Source: Aquamicrobium sp.
GTDB lineage: Bacteria; Pseudomonadota; Alphaproteobacteria; Rhizobiales; Rhizobiaceae
Assembly (NCBI GenBank): GCA_019739225.1
Contig: JAHHDT010000001.1
Span: 620,001 to 684,000 of the forward strand
Reading direction: 5' to 3'
Length of the DNA: 64,000 nucleotides
The number at the start of each line of letters is the position of its first letter. Position 1 is the stretch's first letter. The position numbers and the translations under genes were made by a program. This document shows, piece after piece, positions 35,654 through 44,620 of this stretch. The notes under the pieces are model-generated. The model was not told the DNA's origin. It ran no database searches and saw only the letters and a program-made list of their open reading frames with translations.

Positions 35654-36601
35654 ATGACCGCCTTTCTCGCCAAACGCATCGGCATCGGCCTCCTGACGCT
35701 GATGGTTGCTTCGGCAGTCGTTTTCGGTGTGCTGGAGATCCTGCCCGGCGACCCGGCGCAGCTCATGCTCGGCATGAATGCGACCCCTGAAGCGCTCGCG
35801 AACCTGCGCGAGCAGATGGGGCTCAACCAGCCGGTGCTGCTGCGGTATTTCAACTGGGTCGGCGGCATGCTGGTGGGCGATTTCGGCCGCTCCTTCACCT
35901 ATTCCTCGCCGGTCATCGACCTGATCGCCGAACGCGTGGTCGTCTCGCTGCCGCTGGCGGTCATTTCGCTCATCCTGTCGACAGCGATCGCCATTCCGGT
36001 CGGCATATTCTCGGCAGCCCGGCGCGGCAAGGCCGCTGACACCGTCTCGATGGGTGCAGCGCAGATCGGCGTCGCGATTCCCAATTTCTGGTTTGCGCTG
36101 CTGCTGATCTACGTCTTCGCGGTGTGGCTGAGGCTGGTGTCCTCCGGCGGCTTTCCCGGGTGGAACGCCGGCATCTGGCCGGGCATCAAGGCGCTTCTCC
36201 TGCCCGCCGTAGCGCTTGCCCTGCCGCAGGCCGCGATCCTTGCCCGCGTGACCCGCTCCGCCATGCTCGAAGTGCTCGGCGAGGACTATATCCGCACCGC
36301 GCGCGCCAAGGGCATGCCGCGCCGCACCGTGTTGTGGCGACACGCGCTGCGCAACGCGATGATCCCGGTGCTGACGATCCTCGGCCTGCAATTCGCATTC
36401 CTGCTCGCCGGCACCATCATCATCGAGAACGTGTTCTACTTGCCGGGACTCGGACGCCTCGTCTTCCAGGCGATCACCCAGCGTGACCTGATCGTGGTCG
36501 AGGGTGTCGTCATGCTGCTCGTGGCGAGCGTGGTCGTCGTCAACATAATTGTCGACATCCTCTATGCCGTCGTCGACCCGCGGCTGAGGATAGCCGCATG
36601 A
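35654..36601 (+). CDS. ABC transporter permease, DppB type
   Basis: This 315-residue inner-membrane permease has about six helices, the DppB start FLAKRIGIGLLTLMVASAVVFG and the EAA-loop region EDYIRTARAKGMPRRTVLWRHALRNA that contacts the ATPase. It overlaps the next permease by 4 bp (ATGA). Confidence 0.92.
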   Translation: MTAFLAKRIGIGLLTLMVASAVVFGVLEILPGDPAQLMLGMNATPEALANLREQMGLNQPVLLRYFNWVGGMLVGDFGRSFTYSSPVIDLIAERVVVSLPLAVISLILSTAIAIPVGIFSAARRGKAADTVSMGAAQIGVAIPNFWFALLLIYVFAVWLRLVSSGGFPGWNAGIWPGIKALLLPAVALALPQAAILARVTRSAMLEVLGEDYIRTARAKGMPRRTVLWRHALRNAMIPVLTILGLQFAFLLAGTIIIENVFYLPGLGRLVFQAITQRDLIVVEGVVMLLVASVVVVNIIVDILYAVVDPRLRIAA

Positions 36602-37470
36602 GCATGCAGCCGCTCTCCGCCGAACCGACCGGCTGGCGCGCACTGGTCCGCATGGCGTTTGCCAACCGTTCCTTCCTGGTCGGCTTCATCATCACGGCAC
36701 TGATCGCCGCGATGGCGCTCGTCTCGTTCGTGTGGACGCCTTACGACGTCACGCATCTTGTGGTCGCCGACCGGATGAAGGGGCTCTCGGCCGAGCACCC
36801 CTTCGGCACCGATCATTTCGGCCGCGACATCCTTTCGATGATTATGGTCGGCTCCCGCAATTCCATCGCGGTCGCGCTGGTGGCGGTCGGCATCGGCATG
36901 GGCATCGGCGTCCCGCTCGGCTGCTGGGCCGCGGCGCGCGGCGGGTGGATCGACGAGGCGCTGATGCGCTTCAACGACGTGGTCTTCGCTTTCCCGGCAC
37001 TGCTTTCGGCAGTCATGATCACGGCGATCTTCGGCCCCGGGGCGATCAACGCCATCATCGCCATCGGCATCTTCAACGTGCCCGTCTTTGCGCGCGTCGC
37101 ACGGGCCGGGGCGCTGTCACTCTGGCCGCGCGAATACGTGCTTGCCGCTCGCGCATCAGGCAAGGGCAAGGCGCTCATCACCATCGAGCACATATTGCCG
37201 AATATCGCGTCTATCCTGCTGGTTCAGGGCACCATCCAGTTCGCGCTGGGCATCCTGGCCGAAGCCGGCCTATCCTATCTAGGCCTTGGCGCGCAGCCAC
37301 CGATGCCTTCGTGGGGCCGCATGCTGTTCGACGCGCAGACGCGCATGATGGTTGCGCCGCATCTGGCGATCTTCCCCGGCCTTGCCATCGTCATCACGGT
37401 TCTGGGGCTCAACCTCCTGGGCGACGGCCTGCGCGACATGCTCGACCCGAAATTGAGACGTCAGCGATGA
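36598..37470 (+). CDS. ABC transporter permease, DppC type
   Basis: This 290-residue permease has the DppC N-terminal helix and the sequence HPFGTDHFGRDILSMIMVGSRNS. The EAA loop is REYVLAARASGKGKALITIEHILPN. It overlaps its neighbours on both sides by 4 bp, so the permeases and ATPase are translated together. Confidence 0.92.
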   Translation: MSMQPLSAEPTGWRALVRMAFANRSFLVGFIITALIAAMALVSFVWTPYDVTHLVVADRMKGLSAEHPFGTDHFGRDILSMIMVGSRNSIAVALVAVGIGMGIGVPLGCWAAARGGWIDEALMRFNDVVFAFPALLSAVMITAIFGPGAINAIIAIGIFNVPVFARVARAGALSLWPREYVLAARASGKGKALITIEHILPNIASILLVQGTIQFALGILAEAGLSYLGLGAQPPMPSWGRMLFDAQTRMMVAPHLAIFPGLAIVITVLGLNLLGDGLRDMLDPKLRRQR

Positions 37471-39098
37471 GCCTGCTCGAAATCGAAAACCTGCGGCTCG
37501 ACATCGGCGATACGTCGATCCTCAAGGACATCGACCTGACCATCGAGCAGGGCGAGGTGATGGGGCTGGTTGGCGAATCGGGCTCCGGCAAGTCGATGAC
37601 GGCGCTCACTGTCATGCAGCTCCTTCCGGAAGCGGCACGGGCGCAAGGGCGCGTGACCTTCGACGGGATCGACATCCTGTCCGCCCCCGAAGCCGCGATG
37701 AACAAGCTTCGCGGCGACGATATCGGCATGGTTTTCCAGGAGCCGATGACCGCGCTGAACCCGGTGAAGACTATCGGCGAGCAGGTGGCCGAGGGTATTC
37801 GCTGGCACACTGGCGCCAACCGCGCCGATGCCGAGCAGACCGCGCGCCAGATACTAGACCGAGTGGGCCTGCCGGAAGCGAAGTTCCCGCTCGCGCGCTA
37901 TCCGCATGAGCTTTCCGGCGGCCAGCGCCAGCGCGTGGTGATCGCGATTGCCTGCGCCTTGAAGCCCAAGCTGCTGATCGCCGACGAACCGACGACCGCG
38001 CTCGACGTGGTGCTGCAGCAACAGATCCTCGAACTGCTGCGCGACCTCGTCGACGAACGGAAGATGGGCCTGCTGCTGATCTCGCACGACCTCGCGGTCG
38101 TCGCCGACATGGCCGACCGCATCACCATCATGCGCCATGGCGAGGTGATGGAGGACGGCGAGACCGCCCGCACGCTTTCAGAGCAGGTGCATCCTTACAC
38201 GCGTCAGCTCGCGCAGGCTTCCATGCACGTGCCCGCGCGGAAACGGCATGCAACGGCCGCTGCGACAGCAGACGCTCCGCCTCTCCTCTCCGTCGAAAAC
38301 GTCATCCGGGATTATCCGGGGCGGCGCACCTCGCTTTTGCGAAAGCCGGCACCATTCCGCGCCGTGGACGGCGTCTCGTTCTCCCTGCGCGCAGGCCAGT
38401 CGGTAGCGCTGGTGGGACGCTCGGGCTGCGGCAAGTCTACGCTGGCGCGCATGGTTCTGGCGCTGGATCGGCCAACCGGCGGCGCGATCCGTCTCGATGG
38501 CGCGGAAGTCAGCGCGCTCGGCGAGGACGCGCTGAAGCCGCACCGGCGAAAGATGCAGGTTGTCTTCCAGGACCCCTACGGCTCCTTCAACCCGCGCCAC
38601 AAGGTCGAGCGGCTGGTGGGCGAACCGCTGCATCTGCTGGAAAGGAAACCGTCCGCCGCTGAGCGGCGCGAAATGGTTGCAGACGCGCTGCACGAAGTCG
38701 GCTTGCAGCCGCGCGACATGGACAAATATCCGCACGAGTTTTCGGGCGGCCAGCGCCAGCGCATCTCGATTGCCCGCGCCATTATCACCCGTCCCCGGCT
38801 GGTGGTGGCCGACGAGCCGGTGTCCGCACTCGACGTCTCTATCCGGGCGCAGGTTCTCGATCTCTTTGCTGATCTCAACGACAGGCTCGGCGTCGCCTAT
38901 CTCTTCATCACCCACGACCTCACCGTTGCGCGCGCCATCACCGACGAGGTGATGGTTATGCACGAGGGGCGGATCGTGGAGGAAGGCAGGACCGGCGAAG
39001 TGCTGGACAACCCGCAGTCCGATGCGGCCAAGGCGCTGGTTGCCGCAGCGCCCGATCTTCACCGTGCGCTACGCAGGCGGCTGGCCGAACAGGGATAG
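37467..39098 (+). CDS. Fused double ATP-binding protein (DppD-DppF type)
   Basis: This 543-residue protein has two complete ABC ATPase domains. The first (about 1-250) carries GESGSGKS, LSGGQRQRV and LLIADEPTTALD. The second (about 275-543) carries GRSGCGKST, FSGGQRQRI and LVVADEPVSALD. Most dipeptide importers encode these separately, and the fusion replaces both. An open frame reaching upstream to 36732 is a shadow of the permease gene; ATG 37467 overlaps its stop. Confidence 0.92.
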   Translation: MSLLEIENLRLDIGDTSILKDIDLTIEQGEVMGLVGESGSGKSMTALTVMQLLPEAARAQGRVTFDGIDILSAPEAAMNKLRGDDIGMVFQEPMTALNPVKTIGEQVAEGIRWHTGANRADAEQTARQILDRVGLPEAKFPLARYPHELSGGQRQRVVIAIACALKPKLLIADEPTTALDVVLQQQILELLRDLVDERKMGLLLISHDLAVVADMADRITIMRHGEVMEDGETARTLSEQVHPYTRQLAQASMHVPARKRHATAAATADAPPLLSVENVIRDYPGRRTSLLRKPAPFRAVDGVSFSLRAGQSVALVGRSGCGKSTLARMVLALDRPTGGAIRLDGAEVSALGEDALKPHRRKMQVVFQDPYGSFNPRHKVERLVGEPLHLLERKPSAAERREMVADALHEVGLQPRDMDKYPHEFSGGQRQRISIARAIITRPRLVVADEPVSALDVSIRAQVLDLFADLNDRLGVAYLFITHDLTVARAITDEVMVMHEGRIVEEGRTGEVLDNPQSDAAKALVAAAPDLHRALRRRLAEQG

Positions 39099-39120
39099 CG
39101 CCAATGCCGTAAGGTTGAAG

Positions 39121-39299
39121 GTGCGTCCTTCGAGGCTCGCTGCGCTCGCACCTCAGGATGAGGACTGTTGTGCATCCAGCCGCAACGCCGTGGGTTCGAA
39201 GGTCGTTTTGCTGACGTCCTTCGAGCCCGCAGTGAGCAGGTTCGATCAAACCACCCCCTCATCCTGAGGTGCGAGCGCAGCGAGCCTCGAAGGGCGCAC
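39121..39299. repeat. Palindromic intergenic repeat with 43-bp inverted arms (copy 2)
   Basis: Arms at 39121-39163 and 39257-39299 are inverted relative to each other and nearly identical to those at 18904-19037. The middle is longer (93 bp) and has further partial copies (GTCCTTCGAGCC near 39219). It lies between the ABC ATPase gene and terB. It is same-family but not a recent duplicate of the whole element. Confidence 0.82.
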
Positions 39300-39343
39300 T
39301 GAGAAGCCGTATCGGTCAAACGCAAAAGCCGCAGACACAAGAT

Positions 39344-39775
39344 CTACGCTTCGCCGGTCACCACTTCGTGCGGGGCGAGTCTCAAAACCTCCAGTGTGCG
39401 CGCCAGAAGCCGCACTTCCTGCTGGTTCAGTTCGTCGTCGGCCTTGGCGATTTCGGCGAGGTGGCGGGCCAGTTCGACACGGCGTTCATGCGGATACCCC
39501 CGGAAGATGGCGAGCGCCTGCGCGGTGGTCGTCTCGTAGCCGTAGTCCTGCAGATAGCGCATCACCTTGCCGAAGCTTTCCGTGTCGATGCCGAACGCGT
39601 CGGCGCAAATCCGGCGCAGGGTTTCGAGCTCGGCTTCGTCCACCTCGCCATCGGCGAGCACCATGCGGAACAGAAGCAGTATCTCGGCCGAAAGCGCCGG
39701 ATCGTCGGCGACCTTGCGCACGACCGGATCGCCCTCGAAAAACTCCCTGATCCTCGAAAACATCTCCAGCGCCAT
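39344..39775 (-). CDS. TerB-family protein
   Basis: This 143-residue helical protein fits the TerB domain: LLLFRMVLADGEVDEAELETLRRICADAFGI and LAEIAKADDELNQQEVRLLARTLEVL form two acidic helical repeats with metal-binding-like Asp/Glu positions. TerB proteins are linked to tellurite and stress responses, but single TerB-domain proteins of this kind have no clear role. It is transcribed alone, divergent from the TSUP gene. Confidence 0.78.
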   Translation of the reverse strand: MALEMFSRIREFFEGDPVVRKVADDPALSAEILLLFRMVLADGEVDEAELETLRRICADAFGIDTESFGKVMRYLQDYGYETTTAQALAIFRGYPHERRVELARHLAEIAKADDELNQQEVRLLARTLEVLRLAPHEVVTGEA

Positions 39776-39879
39776 ACGTTCGACTCTCCGGTTTCCCTAA
39801 CGTCTGCGAAGCTAGCGCGAAATCGCGCTTGCGGATAGCGCGCGGCCGTGCTGGAAGCGCGCGTAATCTGGAATTGCGC

Positions 39880-40635
39880 ATGTTCTCCGACCTCGCTCTC
39901 GAAATCGCCCTGTTGCTTGCCGCGGCCGCGTTCCTTGCCGGCTTCGTCGATTCGATCGCCGGCGGCGGCGGTCTCATCACAGTCCCGGTCCTGCTGCTGG
40001 CCGGCTTCTCCCCGGTCGAGGCGTTGGGCACCAACAAGCTGCAGGGTCTCTTCGGCACCGCTTCGGCAACCATTTCCTATGCCTCCAAGGGCCATGTCGA
40101 CCTGAAGAAGCAGGCGCCTTCGGCACTGCTCGCCTTCGTCGGCTCGGTCGTCGGCGCCGCATTGGCCACGATCCTGCCCGGCGAGTTGCTGCGCGCCGCC
40201 CTACCCGTCATGCTGGTGGCGATCGCGCTCTATTTTGCCTTCAAGCCGAACATGGACGATGTCGACCGTGCCGAGCGCATCGGGCCATTCCTGTTCGGCG
40301 TGACGATCCCGCCGCTACTCGGCTTCTATGACGGGCTTTTCGGTCCCGGCACAGGCTCGTTCCTGATGCTGGCATTCGTCGGGCTGGCGGGCTACGGCGT
40401 GCTGAAGGCCACCGCCCACACCAAGCTGCTCAACTTCGCCTCCAATGTCGGCGGCTTCGCCTTCTTCGCGGTTGCCGGGGTCGTTTCGTGGAAAATCGGC
40501 CTGATGATGGGTCTCTGCCAGTTCCTTGGCGCCAGGCTCGGCGCCGCACTGGCGATGAAGAAAGGCGCGCGTCTCATCAAGCCGCTACTGGTCGTGACCT
40601 GTGTCGCGCTCGCTGCCAGGCTGCTGGTGGATTGA
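39880..40635 (+). CDS. TSUP-family permease (TauE/SafE type)
   Basis: This 251-residue polytopic protein has the two-fold TSUP repeat: AGFVDSIAGGGGLITVPVLLLAG in the first half and GFYDGLFGPGTGSFLMLAFV in the second. The family exports sulfite or sulfonates or moves other small anions; the substrate cannot be read from sequence. ATG 39880 begins a plausible first helix; the frame is open further upstream. Confidence 0.88.
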   Translation: MFSDLALEIALLLAAAAFLAGFVDSIAGGGGLITVPVLLLAGFSPVEALGTNKLQGLFGTASATISYASKGHVDLKKQAPSALLAFVGSVVGAALATILPGELLRAALPVMLVAIALYFAFKPNMDDVDRAERIGPFLFGVTIPPLLGFYDGLFGPGTGSFLMLAFVGLAGYGVLKATAHTKLLNFASNVGGFAFFAVAGVVSWKIGLMMGLCQFLGARLGAALAMKKGARLIKPLLVVTCVALAARLLVD

Positions 40636-40674
40636 GCCTCGCGCGGCGGTCTAAGCTGGTTTAGGCTGCCATCC

Positions 40675-41526
40675 ATGAGAGCCGAGCCGCAACTCGCAGC
40701 AGTTTCGACCCGTCCGGGCGCGACGGTTGTGGCGACCGACACGTTCACATTGTTGAAAGTGCCGCCGCCCGCTGAATTGGACGGGCTCGTTCTCGACATC
40801 GCGCTCTATCGCGAAAGCTCGGGCAAACCCATCCGGCAGGTTGAGACGGCATCGCTGGTCGTGCCGCTGCTGATCGGCTTCTCCGACCCTTTCGAAATTG
40901 CGCTGGGCCGGCCACCAACCGCGCAAGACGGCTATCACAGCTTCACGTCCGGCCTGTGTCTCGCCCCGGTCAACATCGCGTCCGCGGGCGCCTGTTCCTG
41001 TCTCGAATTTACACTGACCCCGCTCGGCGCCCGGCGGTTCTTCGGCGTGCCGATGAGCGAGTTGACCGAGCAGATGGTCCATCTCGATCAACTCGGCGAT
41101 CGGTCACTGGACAGCTTGCGTCAACAGTTGGGCAACGAGGAGAGCTGGGACCGCCGGCTCGCCATCGCCGAAGCCTTCATCCTCGGGAGGATGCGGGCAG
41201 GACCACCATCCTCTGCGGCGATAAGGTGGGCATATGAGCGCATTGTGGCGAGTGGCGGGGGCGTTTCGGTCGCCGAACTTACGACAAGCCTGGACTGGAG
41301 CCGCAAGCACCTAGCCGCGCGCTTCCATGAAGAAGTGGGGTTGCCGCCGAAGGCCGTGGCACGCGTTGCCCGCTTCATGCGGGCGCAGTCGCTGGCGAGT
41401 GCGCGGACCGAAAGCGGGTGGGCCGACATCGCTGCCGGCTGCGGCTACGCCGACCAGGCGCATCTGGCACGCGACTTCCGCGAATTCGCAGGCACCACGC
41501 CCTCCGCGTGGCTCGCAGGCACCTGA
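40675..41526 (+). CDS. AraC-family transcriptional regulator
   Basis: This 283-residue protein has a C-terminal AraC double helix-turn-helix (VAELTTSLDWSRKHLAARFHEEVGLPPKAVARVARF, then WADIAAGCGYADQAHLARDFREFAGTTPSAW). Its N-terminal ligand domain is about 150 residues. It lies directly upstream of a VOC and a cupin gene on the same strand, which it probably controls. A palindrome at 41543-41561 is the obvious candidate site. Confidence 0.88.
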   Translation: MRAEPQLAAVSTRPGATVVATDTFTLLKVPPPAELDGLVLDIALYRESSGKPIRQVETASLVVPLLIGFSDPFEIALGRPPTAQDGYHSFTSGLCLAPVNIASAGACSCLEFTLTPLGARRFFGVPMSELTEQMVHLDQLGDRSLDSLRQQLGNEESWDRRLAIAEAFILGRMRAGPPSSAAIRWAYERIVASGGGVSVAELTTSLDWSRKHLAARFHEEVGLPPKAVARVARFMRAQSLASARTESGWADIAAGCGYADQAHLARDFREFAGTTPSAWLAGT

Positions 41527-41542
41527 CAATCCGCAGGTAACA

Positions 41543-41561
41543 TTCCTTCAAGCCGAAGGAA
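41543..41561. promoter_or_regulatory. Inverted repeat TTCCTTC-N5-GAAGGAA upstream of the VOC gene
   Basis: Seven-base perfect arms flank AAGCC, 50 bp upstream of ATG 41612 and 16 bp after the araC-type stop. It is either the regulator's operator or a weak hairpin at the end of its mRNA; there is no T-run. Confidence 0.45.
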
Positions 41562-41611
41562 CCGACATCGGGCATTCTCCTTGTCATCGAGACACGTCGA
41601 AGGAGATTGCC

Positions 41612-42037
41612 ATGACCACCTATACCGCCATCGAGCCGCCGCGCATCTATCCGACCTTCCGCTTCCGCGATGCGGCAACGATGATCGACTGGCTGCGCGA
41701 CGCGTTCGGCTTCGCCGTGAAAGCCCGCTACGAGGACGACAAGGGTGTCGTCGGCCACGCCGAACTGGCGCTCGGATCGTCGATCATCATGTGCGGCCAG
41801 GCGCAGGAAGACGAATACGGCAACATCGTCGGCGAGCCCGGCGATCAGGGCGGCAAGTCGCTCTATGTAGCCGTCGAAGACGTGGACGCCCTGTTCGAGC
41901 GGGTGCGCAAGGCCGGTGCTGCCATCGAGCATGGCCTGACCGACCGCGATTACGGGAGCCGCGAGTTCATCTGCCGCGATCCCGAAGGCAATGTCTGGTG
42001 CTTCGGCACCTACTGGCCGAAGGCGCATGAAGGGTGA
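41612..42037 (+). CDS. VOC-family (glyoxalase-like, PhnB-type) protein
   Basis: This 141-residue protein starts with RIYPTFRFRDAATMIDWLRDAFGF and ends with REFICRDPEGNVWCFGTYWP, the two-beta-alpha-unit VOC layout. The activity is unknown. AAGGAG precedes ATG 41612. It overlaps the next cupin gene (GTG 42034), giving a small two-gene unit behind the AraC regulator. Confidence 0.85.
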   Translation: MTTYTAIEPPRIYPTFRFRDAATMIDWLRDAFGFAVKARYEDDKGVVGHAELALGSSIIMCGQAQEDEYGNIVGEPGDQGGKSLYVAVEDVDALFERVRKAGAAIEHGLTDRDYGSREFICRDPEGNVWCFGTYWPKAHEG

Positions 42038-42435
42038 CGCCGCGCGCGCCCATCGTGCTGCCCGCAGGCGAGGGCCGCAGCTACGCCATGCCGGGCATGC
42101 AAGCAGTCTTCAAGGCCGACGGGGATGAGACCGCGAACGCCTATTGCGTCTCGGAGTGGTGGCTCGAGCCGGGCGCCGATGGACCGGGAGCCCACATGCA
42201 CGAGGGGAACGACGAGATCTTCGTGGTTCTGTCAGGCACGGTTTCAGTCCTCGTCGGCGAGGATCGGGTCACCGCGTCCGAGGGTACGACCATCATCGTT
42301 CCGGCCGGCGTGACACATGATTTCTGCAACACGACCGGCAAACGGGCCGGTCTGCTCAACGTCTTCATTCCCGGTGGTTTCGAACAGCGCATGCCGGCAA
42401 TCCTGGCGTGGTATGCGGAAAATCCGGCAGGCTGA
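42034..42435 (+). CDS. Single-domain cupin protein
   Basis: This 133-residue cupin has motif 1 with GPGAHMHEGNDEIFVVLSG (two His and a Glu for metal) and motif 2 with VPAGVTHDFCN. GTG 42034 overlaps the VOC stop. The function is unknown; small cupins may be isomerases, dioxygenases or binding proteins. Confidence 0.82.
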   Translation: MTPRAPIVLPAGEGRSYAMPGMQAVFKADGDETANAYCVSEWWLEPGADGPGAHMHEGNDEIFVVLSGTVSVLVGEDRVTASEGTTIIVPAGVTHDFCNTTGKRAGLLNVFIPGGFEQRMPAILAWYAENPAG

Positions 42436-42437
42436 CC

Positions 42438-43904
42438 TCAGCGCGCGGCGGCAAGCAGCGCGTCGACGTCGAGATGGCGTTCGAGGTGATCGGCGATGGC
42501 ATCGAGCGCATTCTCGATGCCGGCGCGATAGTCGGTGCCACCGCCGCGCACGCCCAGTTCCTCCAGGAATTTCGCGCGGAAACGGTCGGCCGAAAAGATG
42601 CCGTGCAGATATGTGCCCCACACCCGACCGTTGGGCGAGACCGCGCCGTCCGGCACGCCGTCGATGGTCACGGCCGGCTGCAGCGTGTCCGGGCCGGTGC
42701 TGCGGCCGAGATGGATTTCATAGCCGGTCACATCCTCGTCGAAGATCACCGACCGCGCTGAAACGTTGCGCACGATCTTTTCAGGTTCGAGCACGGTTTC
42801 GATGTCGAGCAGGCCCAGCCCTTCAGCTTCGCCGCCGCCCTCGATCCCATGCGGGTCGCGGACCACCCGCCCCAGCATCTGGTAGCCGCCGCACAGTCCG
42901 ACGACGCGCCCGCCGCGCCGGTGATGCGCGGCAAGGTCCTGGTCCCAGCCGTTCTCGCGCAGCATGGCGAGATCGGCGATGGTCGATTTCGAACCGGGAA
43001 TGACGACGAGCGCTGCATCCCCCGGCAGGGGGCTGCCGGGAGGCACGAAGACCACCTCGACCTCCTGCTCGGCCTTGAGCGGGTCGAGATCGTCGAAATT
43101 GGCGATCCGCGACAGCATCGGCACGACAACCTTGCAGGCCGGCCCTCCGCCTCTGACGGCCCGCTCCAGAACGACGGAATCCTCCGACGGCAGAAGTGCG
43201 GCCTCGCGCAGCCACGGCACCACGCCGAAACAGCGCCAGCCGGTAAAACGTTCGATAGCGGCGAGCCCGTCGTCGAACAGCGTCACGTCGCCGCGAAACT
43301 TGTTGATGAGGTAGCCGACGATCATCCGCCGGTCCGCCTCCGGCAGGATCAGATGCGTGCCGGCAACGGCCGCGATGACTCCGCCGCGGTCGATGTCGCC
43401 GACGAGCGCCACCGGCACGTCGGCGCGGGTGGCGAAGCCCATATTGGCAATGTCGCGCGGGCGCAGGTTGATTTCGGCAGGCGACCCGGCTCCCTCGACG
43501 ACGACGAGGTCCGCCCCCTCGCCCAGCCGCTCCCACGATTGCATCACCGCATCCATCAGCGATGCCTTGAGCGCCTGGTAGTCGCGCGCCTTCGCCTCGC
43601 CGCGCATCCGGCCCTGGACGATCACCTGCGCGCCGATGTCGGTCTGCGGCTTGAGCAGGACCGGATTCATGTCGACGCTGGCGGGTACCCCGCAGGCAAG
43701 GGCCTGAAGCCACTGCGCGCGGCCGATCTCGCCGCCGCCGGGCTCGCCCGGCAGGTCGGCGACCGCTGCGTTGTTGGACATATTCTGCGGCTTGAACGGG
43801 CGCACGGAAAGCCCGCGATTACGCGCAACCCGGCACAGCCCCGCGACCAGCACCGTCTTGCCGACATCCGAACCCGTGCCCTGCAGCATGATCGCGCGGG
43901 CCAT
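42438..43904 (-). CDS. cobQ: Cobyric acid synthase
   Basis: This 488-residue enzyme amidates adenosyl-cobyrinic diamide to cobyric acid in B12 synthesis. The N-terminal P-loop domain reads LQGTGSDVGKTVLVAGLCRV and RPFKPQNMSNNA. The C-terminal class I glutaminase domain has Cys in VGLCGGYQMLG and His in GTYLHGIF. ATG 43904 is chosen by homology of the start. It converges on the cupin gene, with 2 bp between the stops. Confidence 0.95.
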   Translation of the reverse strand: MARAIMLQGTGSDVGKTVLVAGLCRVARNRGLSVRPFKPQNMSNNAAVADLPGEPGGGEIGRAQWLQALACGVPASVDMNPVLLKPQTDIGAQVIVQGRMRGEAKARDYQALKASLMDAVMQSWERLGEGADLVVVEGAGSPAEINLRPRDIANMGFATRADVPVALVGDIDRGGVIAAVAGTHLILPEADRRMIVGYLINKFRGDVTLFDDGLAAIERFTGWRCFGVVPWLREAALLPSEDSVVLERAVRGGGPACKVVVPMLSRIANFDDLDPLKAEQEVEVVFVPPGSPLPGDAALVVIPGSKSTIADLAMLRENGWDQDLAAHHRRGGRVVGLCGGYQMLGRVVRDPHGIEGGGEAEGLGLLDIETVLEPEKIVRNVSARSVIFDEDVTGYEIHLGRSTGPDTLQPAVTIDGVPDGAVSPNGRVWGTYLHGIFSADRFRAKFLEELGVRGGGTDYRAGIENALDAIADHLERHLDVDALLAAAR

Positions 43905-43906
43905 GG

Positions 43907-44503
43907 TCAGTTGCTCCGGCCGATGACCGAGCGCTGATCGAGCGCGCCACCGCGCCACAGATATAGCGCCAGCAAAGGTTCATCGTCGGTGCGCATGGCA
44001 TGGCTGACGCCGGAAGGGTGATGGATGATCGCGCCCGCCGGACGGACAGCGAAACCTCCCTCTCCCATGCGCCATTGGGCACCGCCGGTCAGCGGGATGT
44101 AAATCTCCTCCGCCGTGTGGTGATGATCGGGATAGACGAGATTAGGGGCGAGCAGCAGAAAACCGCCGGCAATCCGGTCGTTGGCAAAATGCCCTCTCGT
44201 ACCGAACATCTCCGTCCAGCCGTAACCGTCGAGAAAGTCCCGGCCGAAATCAGCAACCGTGTAGGTCTGCCCCCACCGCAGCCGCGTTGCGCCATCTGCG
44301 AGCAGTCGTACGAGTGCGCCCGCCGGTCGCTCCGCAAGCTCTGTTGTGCGTGGCAACTGCGCAAGGCAGGGCAGCGAAGCGGGCTCCAGCCCCCGCTCGT
44401 CCATGGCCCAGTCCATACCGTCCAGAAACGCCGCTACGGGCGCACCTCCGGCAAGGTCGACGAAGCGGCGCATTTCATGAAGGAGTGCCTTGGCAGTCGA
44501 CAT
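43907..44503 (-). CDS. Cupin-fold DMSP-lyase-family protein (DddL/DddQ-like)
   Basis: This 198-residue protein matches the dimethylsulfoniopropionate-lyase cupin family. Its metal motif YPDHHHTAEEIYIPLTG gives His127-129, Glu133 and Tyr135, with His161/162 and His168 in HHPSGVSHAM. LLALYLWRGG near the C-terminus is also typical. Known members cleave DMSP to acrylate and DMS, but many relatives in soil bacteria have untested substrates. The frame is open far upstream over the acyl-CoA dehydrogenase gene on the other strand; only the part from ATG 44503 is real. It sits 2 bp upstream of cobQ. Confidence 0.72.
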   Translation of the reverse strand: MSTAKALLHEMRRFVDLAGGAPVAAFLDGMDWAMDERGLEPASLPCLAQLPRTTELAERPAGALVRLLADGATRLRWGQTYTVADFGRDFLDGYGWTEMFGTRGHFANDRIAGGFLLLAPNLVYPDHHHTAEEIYIPLTGGAQWRMGEGGFAVRPAGAIIHHPSGVSHAMRTDDEPLLALYLWRGGALDQRSVIGRSN

Positions 44504-44620
44504 TTCGCACGTTCCGTTGTCGCATTCGCGCACAGCGTCTTTGCGGACCGACACGTTGCGCGGCTTCCCCAATGGTCTAAATTGCCTGCCAAGTCCACCG
44601 GACGCGCAAGGGAGGAAGAT

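Noticed and set aside
42438-43904. cobQ as the corrinoid supplier specific to the MttB-type pathway
   Set aside because: CobQ is a general B12 synthesis enzyme, lies 6 kb away on the other strand, and is not co-transcribed with the methyltransferase.
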